DNA of 17,858 nt, from contig DEXG01000038.1 in NCBI GenBank assembly GCA_002364005.1, positions 19,886-37,743 on the forward strand, in the 5' to 3' direction. The translations under genes and the position numbers were made by a program. The DNA comes from Phycisphaerales bacterium UBA3190 (lineage in GTDB: Bacteria > Planctomycetota > Phycisphaerae > Phycisphaerales > UBA1924). Positions 7,152-13,597 of the stretch are shown here, one piece after another (within the stretch, counting starts at the first letter, position 1; the number at the start of each line of letters is the position of its first letter). Under the pieces are notes generated by a model. It ran no database searches. It saw only the letters and a list, made by a program, of their open reading frames with translations, and was not told the origin of the DNA.

Positions 7152-8252
7152 ATGCAGCAGTTCCTGATCATTCTGTGGTTGATTCTCGTGGGCTGCGTCA
7201 GCGTGGTCACGCTGTTGTCGCTTATCCCCGGGCGGAGCTGGGTCCTGCGGGTCTGTGATTTCCCGCGGGCGCAGATGTTCACCCTGGGACTCGTGCTGCT
7301 GGGGGTCGGGCTGCTTGTTTATATCACCGGGGTGGAATGGTCTGGCGGTGGGGCTGGCGATGGCTGGGGCAGTGTCGTGTGGGTGTCCGGGGTGATCCTG
7401 CTCGCGAGCGCCGTGGTCCAAGCATACTGGGCCGGCAAGTTCACTGCGTTGACCAAGCCCGAGGTTCCGAGTTCCACGCTTGCTTCGGGCAATGGGGATC
7501 GCCGAGATCCCAAGCTTCCCGTTGATGGGAGCATCCGGCTGATCACGGCCAATGTGGATTACACCAATGCCGATCGGGCCGGTGCGATTGATCGGTTGAT
7601 GGAGATGCAGCCGCATATTCTGGCGATGGTCGAGACCGATGAGCAGTGGGACGAGGATATCGAGCGGTACCGAGAGCGGTATCCCTACATGGTCAAGGCG
7701 TTGCGGAAACTCGGACGCGGGATGGTGCTGCTGTCGCGCTTCCCGATCGAGCAGGGCGAGGTGCGCTACCTGGTGGACGATGATCGTCCTTCGATCTGGG
7801 CCGAGTTGTGTCTGCCCGATGGGGGCTGCTTGCGTCTGGTGGTGACCCATCCGCCGCCGCCGGGCTTGCCAAAGCGGCGTGGCTCTGGGCGTCACTCGAG
7901 CAAGAAACGGGACATCGAGCTGGACATCATCGCAAGTCGTGTCCGATCGCAGCCCGGGCACCAGTGGATCCTGAGCGGCGATTTCAATGATGTCGGTTGG
8001 TCCGGAACCACCATGCGTGCCAAGCGGGTCAGCGGCTTGCGTGACCCGAGGGTGGGGCGGGGGATGTTCAGCACCTTCCCCGCGTCGCTGCCCCTGCTCC
8101 GCTACCCCATCGATCATGTGCTGGTGTCGAACGCGTTCCGCCTTGTTGGGCTGCAACGACTGGAAGACATCGGTTCGGATCACCTGCCGCTGCTTGCGGA
8201 TCTTGAGCTTCCTGCGAAGCGTCGTCCGAACTCGGGCCCGAGCGAAGATTGA
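7152..8252 (+). CDS. Membrane-anchored endonuclease/exonuclease/phosphatase (EEP) family protein
   Basis: A 366-residue protein. ATG 7152 is chosen because a hydrophobic helix begins there and GTGGAGG lies upstream; the in-frame codons before it overlap the terminator. Three N-terminal transmembrane segments (about 2-20, 36-56, 70-90) precede a catalytic domain from ~128. EEP motifs: ANVDYTN (Asn134), MVETDEQ (Glu161), SGDFNDVGW (Asp277, Asn279), YPIDHVLV (Asp321-His322) and GSDHLPL (Asp343-His344). This is the full Mg-dependent phosphodiesterase/phosphatase set. Similar membrane-anchored EEP proteins are common and uncharacterised; substrates in the superfamily include DNA, RNA, inositol phosphates and sphingomyelin. 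The domain should lie at the membrane surface; which side depends on whether three helices are really present. A GGAGGCCAGT repeat (7126-7143 region) precedes the start. It converges with the - strand gene ending at 8350. Confidence 0.87.
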   Translation: MQQFLIILWLILVGCVSVVTLLSLIPGRSWVLRVCDFPRAQMFTLGLVLLGVGLLVYITGVEWSGGGAGDGWGSVVWVSGVILLASAVVQAYWAGKFTALTKPEVPSSTLASGNGDRRDPKLPVDGSIRLITANVDYTNADRAGAIDRLMEMQPHILAMVETDEQWDEDIERYRERYPYMVKALRKLGRGMVLLSRFPIEQGEVRYLVDDDRPSIWAELCLPDGGCLRLVVTHPPPPGLPKRRGSGRHSSKKRDIELDIIASRVRSQPGHQWILSGDFNDVGWSGTTMRAKRVSGLRDPRVGRGMFSTFPASLPLLRYPIDHVLVSNAFRLVGLQRLEDIGSDHLPLLADLELPAKRRPNSGPSED

Positions 8253-8299
8253 TCGGCGGGATGCATGCGTGATACCCGGTCGATGGGGAGCGTGCATTG

Positions 8300-8323
8300 A
8301 AAAAGCGGGCGTGGTGCCCGCTT
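8300..8323 (-). terminator. Intrinsic terminator for the - strand membrane-protein operon
   Basis: AAGCGGGC (8303-8310) and GCCCGCTT (8316-8323) form a perfect 8-bp stem with a 5-nt loop. On the - strand it is followed by a T-run (complement of 8300-8304). It lies between convergent genes and probably ends the - strand unit. Confidence 0.82.
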
Positions 8324-8349
8324 GAGGTGCGATTGATGTCGGGAGACGC

Positions 8350-9048
8350 TTAGCTGGCAACGCCGTTGGTTTGCGGGGTCGATCGTCCGCCGGTCTGCCT
8401 TGATGCGGTGGGCTGGGGTTTTTCCGGCGGCTGATTATCCTTGTCGTCTGCGTCTGCTGAGAATGCCTCAACGGCGCTGCGGACCAGACTCGCGGTTGCC
8501 ACGCCCCGGCTGATCATGCGGAGCGAGCGACCGGGGCCGACGACTGAGAGGGCGAGCAGTGCGACGCCGCCGATGATCTCGGGGTTGCGCATGGCCAGGT
8601 CGATGGCCTCGTCCTTGATCCCAGAGATGGGGTCTGATTCAGATTCGGGCTTCTCTGGTTTCTGCTCGTGCACGGCCTGGGCCATGCGTTCTTTCGCTTG
8701 GGCGGCTTCGGCCTCGGGCGGGACGGGTGCCTCTGCGATTGAACCGGTGGCTGCCTGGTGGGCTGCCCCGTTCGATGAGAAGGCATACACCGCCCAGCCC
8801 AGTGCGGTCATCCCGATGACGGTTGCCCCGACCGCGAGGAGCGCGCCGCCCCATCCCAGCGGTGGTGCCAGGAGGATGACGGTGCCGATGAGCACGGTGA
8901 GCAGGCCCGTGAACGCGAGCAGTGCCAGCAGGAGGGCGATGAAGGAGCCGACAAGTGCGCGTCTGAGACGCGCACCTGCCAGCTCGGCTTCGGCTTTGAG
9001 CAGTTCACCGCCGCCTTCGAGGATCTCTTTGGCTTTCCAGAAGAGCAT
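8350..9048 (-). CDS. Holin superfamily III / YqjE-like membrane protein
   Basis: A 232-residue integral membrane protein. The N-terminal amphipathic segment (KAKEILEGGGELLKAEAELAGARLRRALVG) followed by a long hydrophobic hairpin (about 32-60 and 63-90) is the pattern of the Phage_holin_3_6 (Holin-X, superfamily III) family, which includes chromosomal YqjE. Unusually, the second half is long and Pro/Glu/Gln-rich (PPEAEAAQAKERMAQ, EKPESESDP), with another weakly hydrophobic stretch at ~154-172 and a disordered C-terminus; typical YqjE proteins are about 100-130 residues. It starts 2 nt after the stop of the DUF883 gene, so the two are almost certainly cotranscribed. Despite the family name there is no sign of a prophage; a role in envelope maintenance at the inner membrane is more likely. 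Confidence 0.78.
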   Translation of the reverse strand: MLFWKAKEILEGGGELLKAEAELAGARLRRALVGSFIALLLALLAFTGLLTVLIGTVILLAPPLGWGGALLAVGATVIGMTALGWAVYAFSSNGAAHQAATGSIAEAPVPPEAEAAQAKERMAQAVHEQKPEKPESESDPISGIKDEAIDLAMRNPEIIGGVALLALSVVGPGRSLRMISRGVATASLVRSAVEAFSADADDKDNQPPEKPQPTASRQTGGRSTPQTNGVAS

Positions 9049-9050
9049 AT

Positions 9051-9407
9051 TTATCGCCTCGTTGCTGCCAGGACACGGCCGATCATCACGCCGGCACCGA
9101 GTGCGAGCAGCACCGATGCGGTCGGGCGTGCCTTGACCTGTTCGGTCATGGTCCCGTGGTACTGCTTGAGCTTCTCACCGCTGCTCACGGCGACCTCGCT
9201 GGCTGATTTGGCACCAACCTTCACGGCTTCGACGGCCTGGCTGGTCGCGTGGGCGGCGAGCTGTGCGGTGTCCTCCTTGAGGACTTCGAGGTCTTCCCTG
9301 ACGGCGTGGGCGTCTTTCTTGACATCGGTCATGCCTGATCGCAGCCCACCCTTCTCGTTGGTATCGAGCTTTGTGTTCTTTGATTCGTTGCTGGTCATGG
9401 TTGCCAT
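9051..9407 (-). CDS. DUF883 family (YqjD/ElaB-like) C-tail-anchored protein
   Basis: A 118-residue protein preceded by GAAAGGAAAC 8 nt before the ATG. Residues ~25-90 are a long charged helix (DVKKDAHAVREDLEVLKED), followed by RPTASVLLALGAGVMIGRVL, a C-terminal single transmembrane anchor preceded by Arg-Pro as in DUF883 proteins. In E. coli, YqjD and ElaB are inner-membrane proteins that bind ribosomes in stationary phase and are RpoS-dependent. Its placement directly before a YqjE-like gene mirrors the E. coli yqjD-yqjE arrangement. Ribosome binding here is inferred from the family only. An in-frame ATG at 9398 is an alternative start, less well spaced from the ribosome-binding site. Confidence 0.88.
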   Translation of the reverse strand: MATMTSNESKNTKLDTNEKGGLRSGMTDVKKDAHAVREDLEVLKEDTAQLAAHATSQAVEAVKVGAKSASEVAVSSGEKLKQYHGTMTEQVKARPTASVLLALGAGVMIGRVLAATRR

Positions 9408-9504
9408 GTCTGTTTCCTTTCAATGGATGCGTATCGAGTTCGATCGGTCTTTGCTGATGCGGGGCGCCGATCGTTGGCCCTGTGATTCGATGCTGAGCAT
9501 GGGC

Positions 9505-9891
9505 TCAGTCTTCGGTGTGTTCCCGTTCCTTGGCACGCTGGGTTGTGGCCCAGATCTCGGGGTTGCCCACGAAGAGGAGCCCCGTGCCGAAGACCAGGAC
9601 CAGTGCGCCCGGTGCAAATCCCCAGAAGGCCCCGACGACGATGGCCGCGATGATCACGACGAAGAGGACCGAGATCATGAGGAGGACGAGCGCCTTGGGT
9701 TTGAGCTGCGGGTGGGCCGGGTGGCTCTCGGGCGAGTTTTTCGGGACCTCACCGTCGATTGCGTCGTGTTCACCAACGGACCGGTTGGTATGACTCTGGT
9801 CTGTCGAGTGGTCGGCCCTGTAGCGGATACCGATCGGTTCGGCTGTTTTGGAATCGAGCACGATGGTTGTGTTGTGGCTTTGGTGATGCAT
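9505..9891 (-). CDS. Small two-helix membrane protein, unknown function
   Basis: A 128-residue protein; CGAAAGGA lies 6 nt before the ATG. The first ~62 residues are hydrophilic and His-rich (MHHQSHNTT, HSTDQSHTN, PESHPAHP). Two hydrophobic segments follow (about 67-89 and 92-109, LVLLMISVLFVVIIAAIVVGAFWGF and ALVLVFGTGLLFVG in two parts), then a charged tail. No family is recognised. It sits between the double-PRC-barrel gene and the DUF883 gene on the same strand, with gaps of 83 and 97 bp and the same GAAAGG-type ribosome-binding site, so it is probably part of the same stress-related unit. Metal binding by the His-rich part is only a guess. Confidence 0.75.
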   Translation of the reverse strand: MHHQSHNTTIVLDSKTAEPIGIRYRADHSTDQSHTNRSVGEHDAIDGEVPKNSPESHPAHPQLKPKALVLLMISVLFVVIIAAIVVGAFWGFAPGALVLVFGTGLLFVGNPEIWATTQRAKEREHTED

Positions 9892-9933
9892 GTGAAGTCC
9901 TTTCGTATGAAGTCCCGCGTCGTGCGAAGCCCC

Positions 9934-9955
9934 AGCCCGGGCTTTCGCCCGGGCT
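9934..9955 (-). other. GNRA-type hairpin in the leader of the 128-residue membrane protein gene
   Basis: AGCCCGGGC-TTTC-GCCCGGGCT on the + strand is a perfect 9-bp inverted repeat. Read on the - strand the loop is GAAA, a GNRA tetraloop, giving a very stable RNA hairpin between the PRC gene stop (9975) and the next gene start (9891). No T-run follows, so a stability or processing element is likelier than a terminator. Confidence 0.6.
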
Positions 9956-9974
9956 CGGGGGAGATGAAACGGGT

Positions 9975-11561
9975 TTAGTTGGACCAGATCGGGTGGTCGT
10001 CATTCCAGAATGACCACTGGTTCTCGCCATCGTCGATGTCGATGACGCTCAGCCATTCGCGCCCGTCGATCGTGGCTCGCTTGGCCGTGATCGTGAGCGT
10101 GTCGCCGTTCTCGAAGTCGAGTTTCTGACGATCGCTGAACCATGCGGGAGCGACGATCAGTCGCTGCGTGCCCGAGCCGGTGGTCACGAGGAGGACGCGG
10201 GCTTCGGGTGCGCCCTGGACGATGGTCTCCGTGGCCATGCCCTTGTACTTGCCTTCGATCTCGACAGTCTCGCCGTCGCGCATCGCGTTGATGAGCTTCG
10301 AATCTTTCGACCAGGCATCGCCGTGGTGCTTGGCGTCGCGGTCACGGTCGCCATACTGATTGGCGGCGGTGTTGTCGCGGGCCTTGAACTTGGGCATGTC
10401 GAGCCCGAAGACGGTGTAGGCGTGGTTCACCGATGACGGTGTGCGCAGGGTGCTCACATCGCTGGGCATCTTGAATGCACGCTCAAGCTTGGCATCGTTG
10501 CCATCGATGATGACCGTTTCGTTGACCGACATCGATGTTGCCGCCCAAGGGATCAGGGAGAGCTCGTCGCCCAGGCCGAAGAGGTTCTCGTTTGGATCCA
10601 GTGCCAGCATGGCGACCTGCCCCGAACCGCCCTCGATGAGTGCGGTCTGGATCTCACCGACGGTTGAGCCGACCATCTCGGCACGCATGCCGGTGATTTC
10701 CGAGAGGAGCACATAGCGGCTGGGCTTGTCGGTGCTCTGGGTATCCCAGGCGCCCTTGCCCTCATTATCCCGGAATGTGACGCTCTTGCGGTTGACCTGG
10801 CCATCGGCCACGATGGCGTAGGTGTCGTACTCGACGACTGAGAACTCGACCTTGTCATCACGCTGGATGTTGTCTTCCATGCCCATCACATACCAGGAGG
10901 GGCCAAGGATCAGCGTATGCTGTTCGTTGTTCTCGTCTTCGACGACGACGAAGACCTGCTGGTCACCCTTGTAGGACTTGCGGAGGACCCTGGTGATGCG
11001 GCCGCTGATTTCCTCACGATCGCCCTTGGCGACGGCTTCCTGGATTGAATCCTCGGTGTGGTCGACATCGTCACCCGAGAACCAGTCGGAGGCGGTCTGC
11101 ATCCAGCTGGTGTCGTCGAGTTCTTCCCAGTTCTCGGGGATGAACTCGGTGCGGCGTTGGAGCTGTTCTTCGCTCAGGTTGGTCTGGAAGCCGGTGGTGG
11201 TGGGGTGGTAGCGGAGCTCGTTGTACGGCAGTGCGAACGATTCGCCACCGATGCCGAGGAAATCGCCGCTCTTGACGACGGCGAACTCGATCTTCCCGGA
11301 GCCGCGGTCGATGATGAAATCGCTGACGGTGCCGATCGAGTCTGATGCGTTGTTCATCAGGTCGCTGCCGATGAGCGTGTCGGCGCGGGCGAAGTGGAGC
11401 AGGCGTGCGTCATTGTTGACAGTAGAGGAAGTGGTGGAGCGCTTTGTTTGCTCCGGCCCGCTCAGGGCTGTGGCGCTGCCGGCGGCGAGTGCCAAGGCGA
11501 GGACCGAGCTGGCGATCAGTGCTGGGCGTGTCTGCTTGGTGCTTTGAATCATGCGGTTCAT
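9975..11561 (-). CDS. Secreted protein with two PRC-barrel-like domains and two beta-barrel-like modules
   Basis: A 528-residue exported protein. ATG 11561 is preferred over the in-frame TTG at 11576 because GAAAGG then sits 7 nt upstream. A signal peptide covers residues 1-32 (ALIASSVLALALAAGSATALS). PRC-barrel-like domains lie at ~54-125 (DTLIGSDLMNNASDSIGTVSD, IEFAVVKSGDFLGIGGESF) and ~282-355 (VLLSEITGMRAEMVGSTVGEI, VAMLALDPNENLFGLGDE). Each is followed by a similar beta-rich stretch: ~183-270 (ISGRITRVLRK, LILGPSWYV, DDKVEFSVVEYD) and ~433-520 (VEIEGKYKGMA, LIVAPAWFS, GDTLTITAKRA). The protein therefore looks like an internal duplication of a PRC-plus-beta-barrel unit; these modules might be OB-like. 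PRC barrels bind partners in photosynthesis, RNA processing and stress proteins. Its function here is unknown. Its promoter carries the shared inverted repeat. Confidence 0.85.
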   Translation of the reverse strand: MNRMIQSTKQTRPALIASSVLALALAAGSATALSGPEQTKRSTTSSTVNNDARLLHFARADTLIGSDLMNNASDSIGTVSDFIIDRGSGKIEFAVVKSGDFLGIGGESFALPYNELRYHPTTTGFQTNLSEEQLQRRTEFIPENWEELDDTSWMQTASDWFSGDDVDHTEDSIQEAVAKGDREEISGRITRVLRKSYKGDQQVFVVVEDENNEQHTLILGPSWYVMGMEDNIQRDDKVEFSVVEYDTYAIVADGQVNRKSVTFRDNEGKGAWDTQSTDKPSRYVLLSEITGMRAEMVGSTVGEIQTALIEGGSGQVAMLALDPNENLFGLGDELSLIPWAATSMSVNETVIIDGNDAKLERAFKMPSDVSTLRTPSSVNHAYTVFGLDMPKFKARDNTAANQYGDRDRDAKHHGDAWSKDSKLINAMRDGETVEIEGKYKGMATETIVQGAPEARVLLVTTGSGTQRLIVAPAWFSDRQKLDFENGDTLTITAKRATIDGREWLSVIDIDDGENQWSFWNDDHPIWSN

Positions 11562-11631
11562 GTTGTTGCCTTTCAATGGGCCGATCTGTGTTCGATCGTG
11601 CGAGTTGGCGGCCCGTCCCTCACACGCTTGT

Positions 11632-11687
11632 ATATTGGCGTGGAGTTCTGAACCCCCAGTTACAGCAACATGAATCTCAAATCATCT
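11632..11687 (-). promoter_or_regulatory. Putative operator/promoter P, upstream of the PRC-barrel gene
   Basis: Read on the - strand, AGATGATTTGAGATTCATGT (11687-11668) contains ATGAT-N6-TTCAT. Its centre (11677.5) is 41.5 bp upstream of AATAT (11636-11632) in ACGCCAATAT, the same decamer and the same spacing as at site A. TATACA (11634-11629) is a plausible -10 hexamer. The start codon is about 70 bp further on. Confidence 0.62.
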
Positions 11688-11717
11688 TTGTTTTAACTGT
11701 GTCCGCGTTGCGGCGTC

Positions 11718-11975
11718 TCACTCGTTGCTTTGTTCGCAAGCGCTTCGCTGATCATCTTTCTCCTGCTGCTCTTCCTTTGATATGGATGAGACGAGCGAGT
11801 CCGATGCGGCGCGTTTGATGAGTGATAAGAGGAAGACGAGCGTGAGCAGGAGGGCCAGGATGAAGAGGCCGTCGAGCCAGAGTTCGTGTGTTCTTGAGGT
11901 CATCGACCAGAATAACGCCAGTCCGCTCATCAGGGCGACCATGAAACATACGGCGATCAGGGCGTAAATTCGCAT
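11718..11975 (-). CDS. Small two-helix membrane protein, unknown function
   Basis: An 85-residue protein. The ATG at 11984 has GGAGG only 1 nt before it, too close to use. The ATG at 11975 has GGAGG 10 nt upstream and is taken as the start. Two hydrophobic segments (about 4-24, ALIAVCFMVALMSGLALFW; and about 36-55, LDGLFILALLLTLVFLLSLI) are followed by a hydrophilic tail rich in Ser, Glu and Gln. No family is recognised. It lies between the histidine kinase and the PRC gene, all on the - strand, but has its own putative operator (site B). Its end is 157 bp from the PRC gene start, a gap that holds the PRC promoter. A role as a small stress-linked membrane peptide is inferred from context only. 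Confidence 0.72.
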   Translation of the reverse strand: MRIYALIAVCFMVALMSGLALFWSMTSRTHELWLDGLFILALLLTLVFLLSLIKRAASDSLVSSISKEEQQEKDDQRSACEQSNE

Positions 11976-11999
11976 AAAACACATTCCTCCACTCTGACC

Positions 12000-12052
12000 T
12001 TTGGCATCGAAGGTGAGCGGTGGTTAAAGCGCAGATGAAATCATTTTCATCT
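12000..12052 (-). promoter_or_regulatory. Putative operator B, upstream of the small membrane protein gene
   Basis: Read on the - strand, AGATGAAAATGATTTCATCT (12052-12033) is a perfect inverted repeat with 8-bp arms around a 4-bp centre and contains ATGAA-N6-TTCAT without mismatch. CGCTTTA follows directly, as at site A. ATGCCAAA (12007-12000) is 40.5 bp from the centre to its AAA, close to the ACGCCAATAT spacing at the other sites. It could alternatively be a weak AT-rich hairpin ending the kinase transcript. Confidence 0.6.
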
Positions 12053-12080
12053 TGCGATCTTCCCGAATGGCCAAGGAAAA

Positions 12081-13595
12081 TCAGGGCTGTGTTTGTTCTG
12101 GGGTGGTTTCGGGTGCTGCCGTCGGCAGCGTGATGCAGAACTCACACCCGGGTTCGGTGTTGCGGGCCACGATGGTGCCCCTGTGGAGTTCGGCGATGCC
12201 TTTGGCGATGCTGAGCCCGAGCCCGTGGCCGCGTCCTCGTCTTCGCCCCTTCTCGGATTGTGAGAAGCGGTCAAAGATGTGATCGACCCGGTCCTCGGGG
12301 ATCCCGGGGCCTTCGTCCTGCACGCTGATGTAGACCTTGCCCTCGTCGTATCTGGCGGTGACGCTGACTACCCCGTCCTCGCCGGAGAAGCGGATGGCGT
12401 TGCGGATGAGGTTGTTGAGCATCGTCACGAGCAGTTCGGGTTCGCCCTGGACCGCCGTGTCGAACTCGTGCTCTTCAGCGAGCAGCTGGGGGCGGAGACG
12501 CACCCGCTGCTGTCCTGCCATGGTGGAGCAGTGCTCGATCGAGTCCATGATGAACTCGTTGACGCTGACACGCAGTCCCCTGGATCGGTCGTGGCCGTCC
12601 TGGAGTCGGGTGAGTGTCAGGAAGCTCTCGACCAGCCCGCCGAGGCGTTTCATTTCGTCGGTCACGGAGTGCGTGAACCGTACGACTTCCTCGGGCATTC
12701 CTTCGAGGTCGAGCGTCTGTGATTCGATCATCATGACGGCGATGGGGGTTTTGATTTCGTGGGACACATTGGCCAGGAAGCGCTCCTGGGCCTCGAAGGC
12801 GGCTTGGATTCGTTCGCGGGCGGCGTCGACTTCAAGCGAGAGCTCGTCGACCTCGCTGCCGTCACTTTCGTTGGTGGTCTCCAGCTCGCCGCGTTCGGTA
12901 TTGAAGTCGACGGGGTTGAGCTGCTGGATCAGCTCCTGGGCGCGGTAGATCGGGGCGACGGCGATTCCTGAGATGAACCAGCCCGAGATCAGCCCAAGCA
13001 GGGGGGAGACCAGGGCGACGGTTCGCAGGAGATCGGACACCAGCTGGACCTGGCTGTTGCCGAATCGGTTTGATGATGCGAAGAGGAGGAAGTAGGTGTG
13101 CCCGTCTTGTCCGAGCATGGGGACCAGCATGACCTGGTGCATGTCTTCGAGTTGTTCGATCTCGTTGAGGCGTGTCAGGATCTCGTCATCCGCGATGACA
13201 GTTGGCTCGCTCGAGGCGGCCGCGGTGCTGAGCGGGAGCATCTCGGCGGGGATGACCGCTTCGGAGTTCTCCAGGGCGTGCCGCCCGTCGATGGTGTAGA
13301 CATCGAGGATGACGGATTCGAACTTGACGGAACTGAGGGCGATGTCCTCGAACTCGATGAGGGTTTCGCGGGTGATGCCGGGGAGCATCTCTTCGAGTTG
13401 TGCGGCGATCTGTGCTGAGAGTTGCTGCTGTGTGCGTACATAGACATCATTGACCGACTCACGCATGTAGAGCCAGAAGATGAGCGATGTCGCCCAGAGC
13501 ACGATTGTCACGATGAGCATCATCCAAAGCGTGAGGCGTGCACGCATGGAGAAGCGTTGGCTTCGCGAGTTCTGTGTGAAGATGCGATAGGGCAT
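12081..13595 (-). CDS. Two-component sensor histidine kinase
   Basis: A 504-residue membrane kinase, likely partner of the response regulator just upstream (2 nt between that gene's stop and this ATG). Two transmembrane helices (about 22-43 and 193-215) bracket a ~150-residue extracytoplasmic sensor domain with no recognised fold. A linker/HAMP-like stretch leads to the dimerisation box FLANVSHEIKTPIAV with phospho-acceptor His279, then N-box NNLIRNAIRFS (Asn399), G1 DEGPGIP (Asp427), an F-box (IFDRFSQSE) and G2 GHGLGLSIAKG. Between the F-box and G2 is a basic GRRRGRGHG stretch. The layout is that of a classical HisKA/HATPase kinase. The signal sensed is unknown; its position in a cluster of envelope-stress genes suggests an envelope cue. 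It autophosphorylates on His279 and should pass phosphate to Asp51 of the regulator. No strong ribosome-binding site is seen, consistent with translational coupling. Confidence 0.92.
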   Translation of the reverse strand: MPYRIFTQNSRSQRFSMRARLTLWMMLIVTIVLWATSLIFWLYMRESVNDVYVRTQQQLSAQIAAQLEEMLPGITRETLIEFEDIALSSVKFESVILDVYTIDGRHALENSEAVIPAEMLPLSTAAASSEPTVIADDEILTRLNEIEQLEDMHQVMLVPMLGQDGHTYFLLFASSNRFGNSQVQLVSDLLRTVALVSPLLGLISGWFISGIAVAPIYRAQELIQQLNPVDFNTERGELETTNESDGSEVDELSLEVDAARERIQAAFEAQERFLANVSHEIKTPIAVMMIESQTLDLEGMPEEVVRFTHSVTDEMKRLGGLVESFLTLTRLQDGHDRSRGLRVSVNEFIMDSIEHCSTMAGQQRVRLRPQLLAEEHEFDTAVQGEPELLVTMLNNLIRNAIRFSGEDGVVSVTARYDEGKVYISVQDEGPGIPEDRVDHIFDRFSQSEKGRRRGRGHGLGLSIAKGIAELHRGTIVARNTEPGCEFCITLPTAAPETTPEQTQP

Positions 13596-13597
13596 GA

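Noticed and set aside
6516..8471. Long 651-codon open frame on the - strand
   Set aside because: It runs antisense across the lipoprotein, DUF2383 and EEP genes and a strong terminator, and its translation is Arg/His/Pro-rich with no family resemblance. It is a high-GC shadow.
8350..9048. Holin-type gene as evidence of a prophage
   Set aside because: No other phage gene is nearby, and the DUF883 neighbour matches the chromosomal yqjD-yqjE pair.
9441..9473. Inverted repeat CGATCGG...CCGATCG
   Set aside because: Seven-bp arms 19 bp apart built from GATCG-type words that are frequent throughout this DNA; chance is a good explanation.
9962..9969. AGATGAAA-type half-site near the PRC gene stop as a fifth operator
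   Set aside because: Only one arm is present, with no TTCAT at the right distance, so it does not meet the motif.
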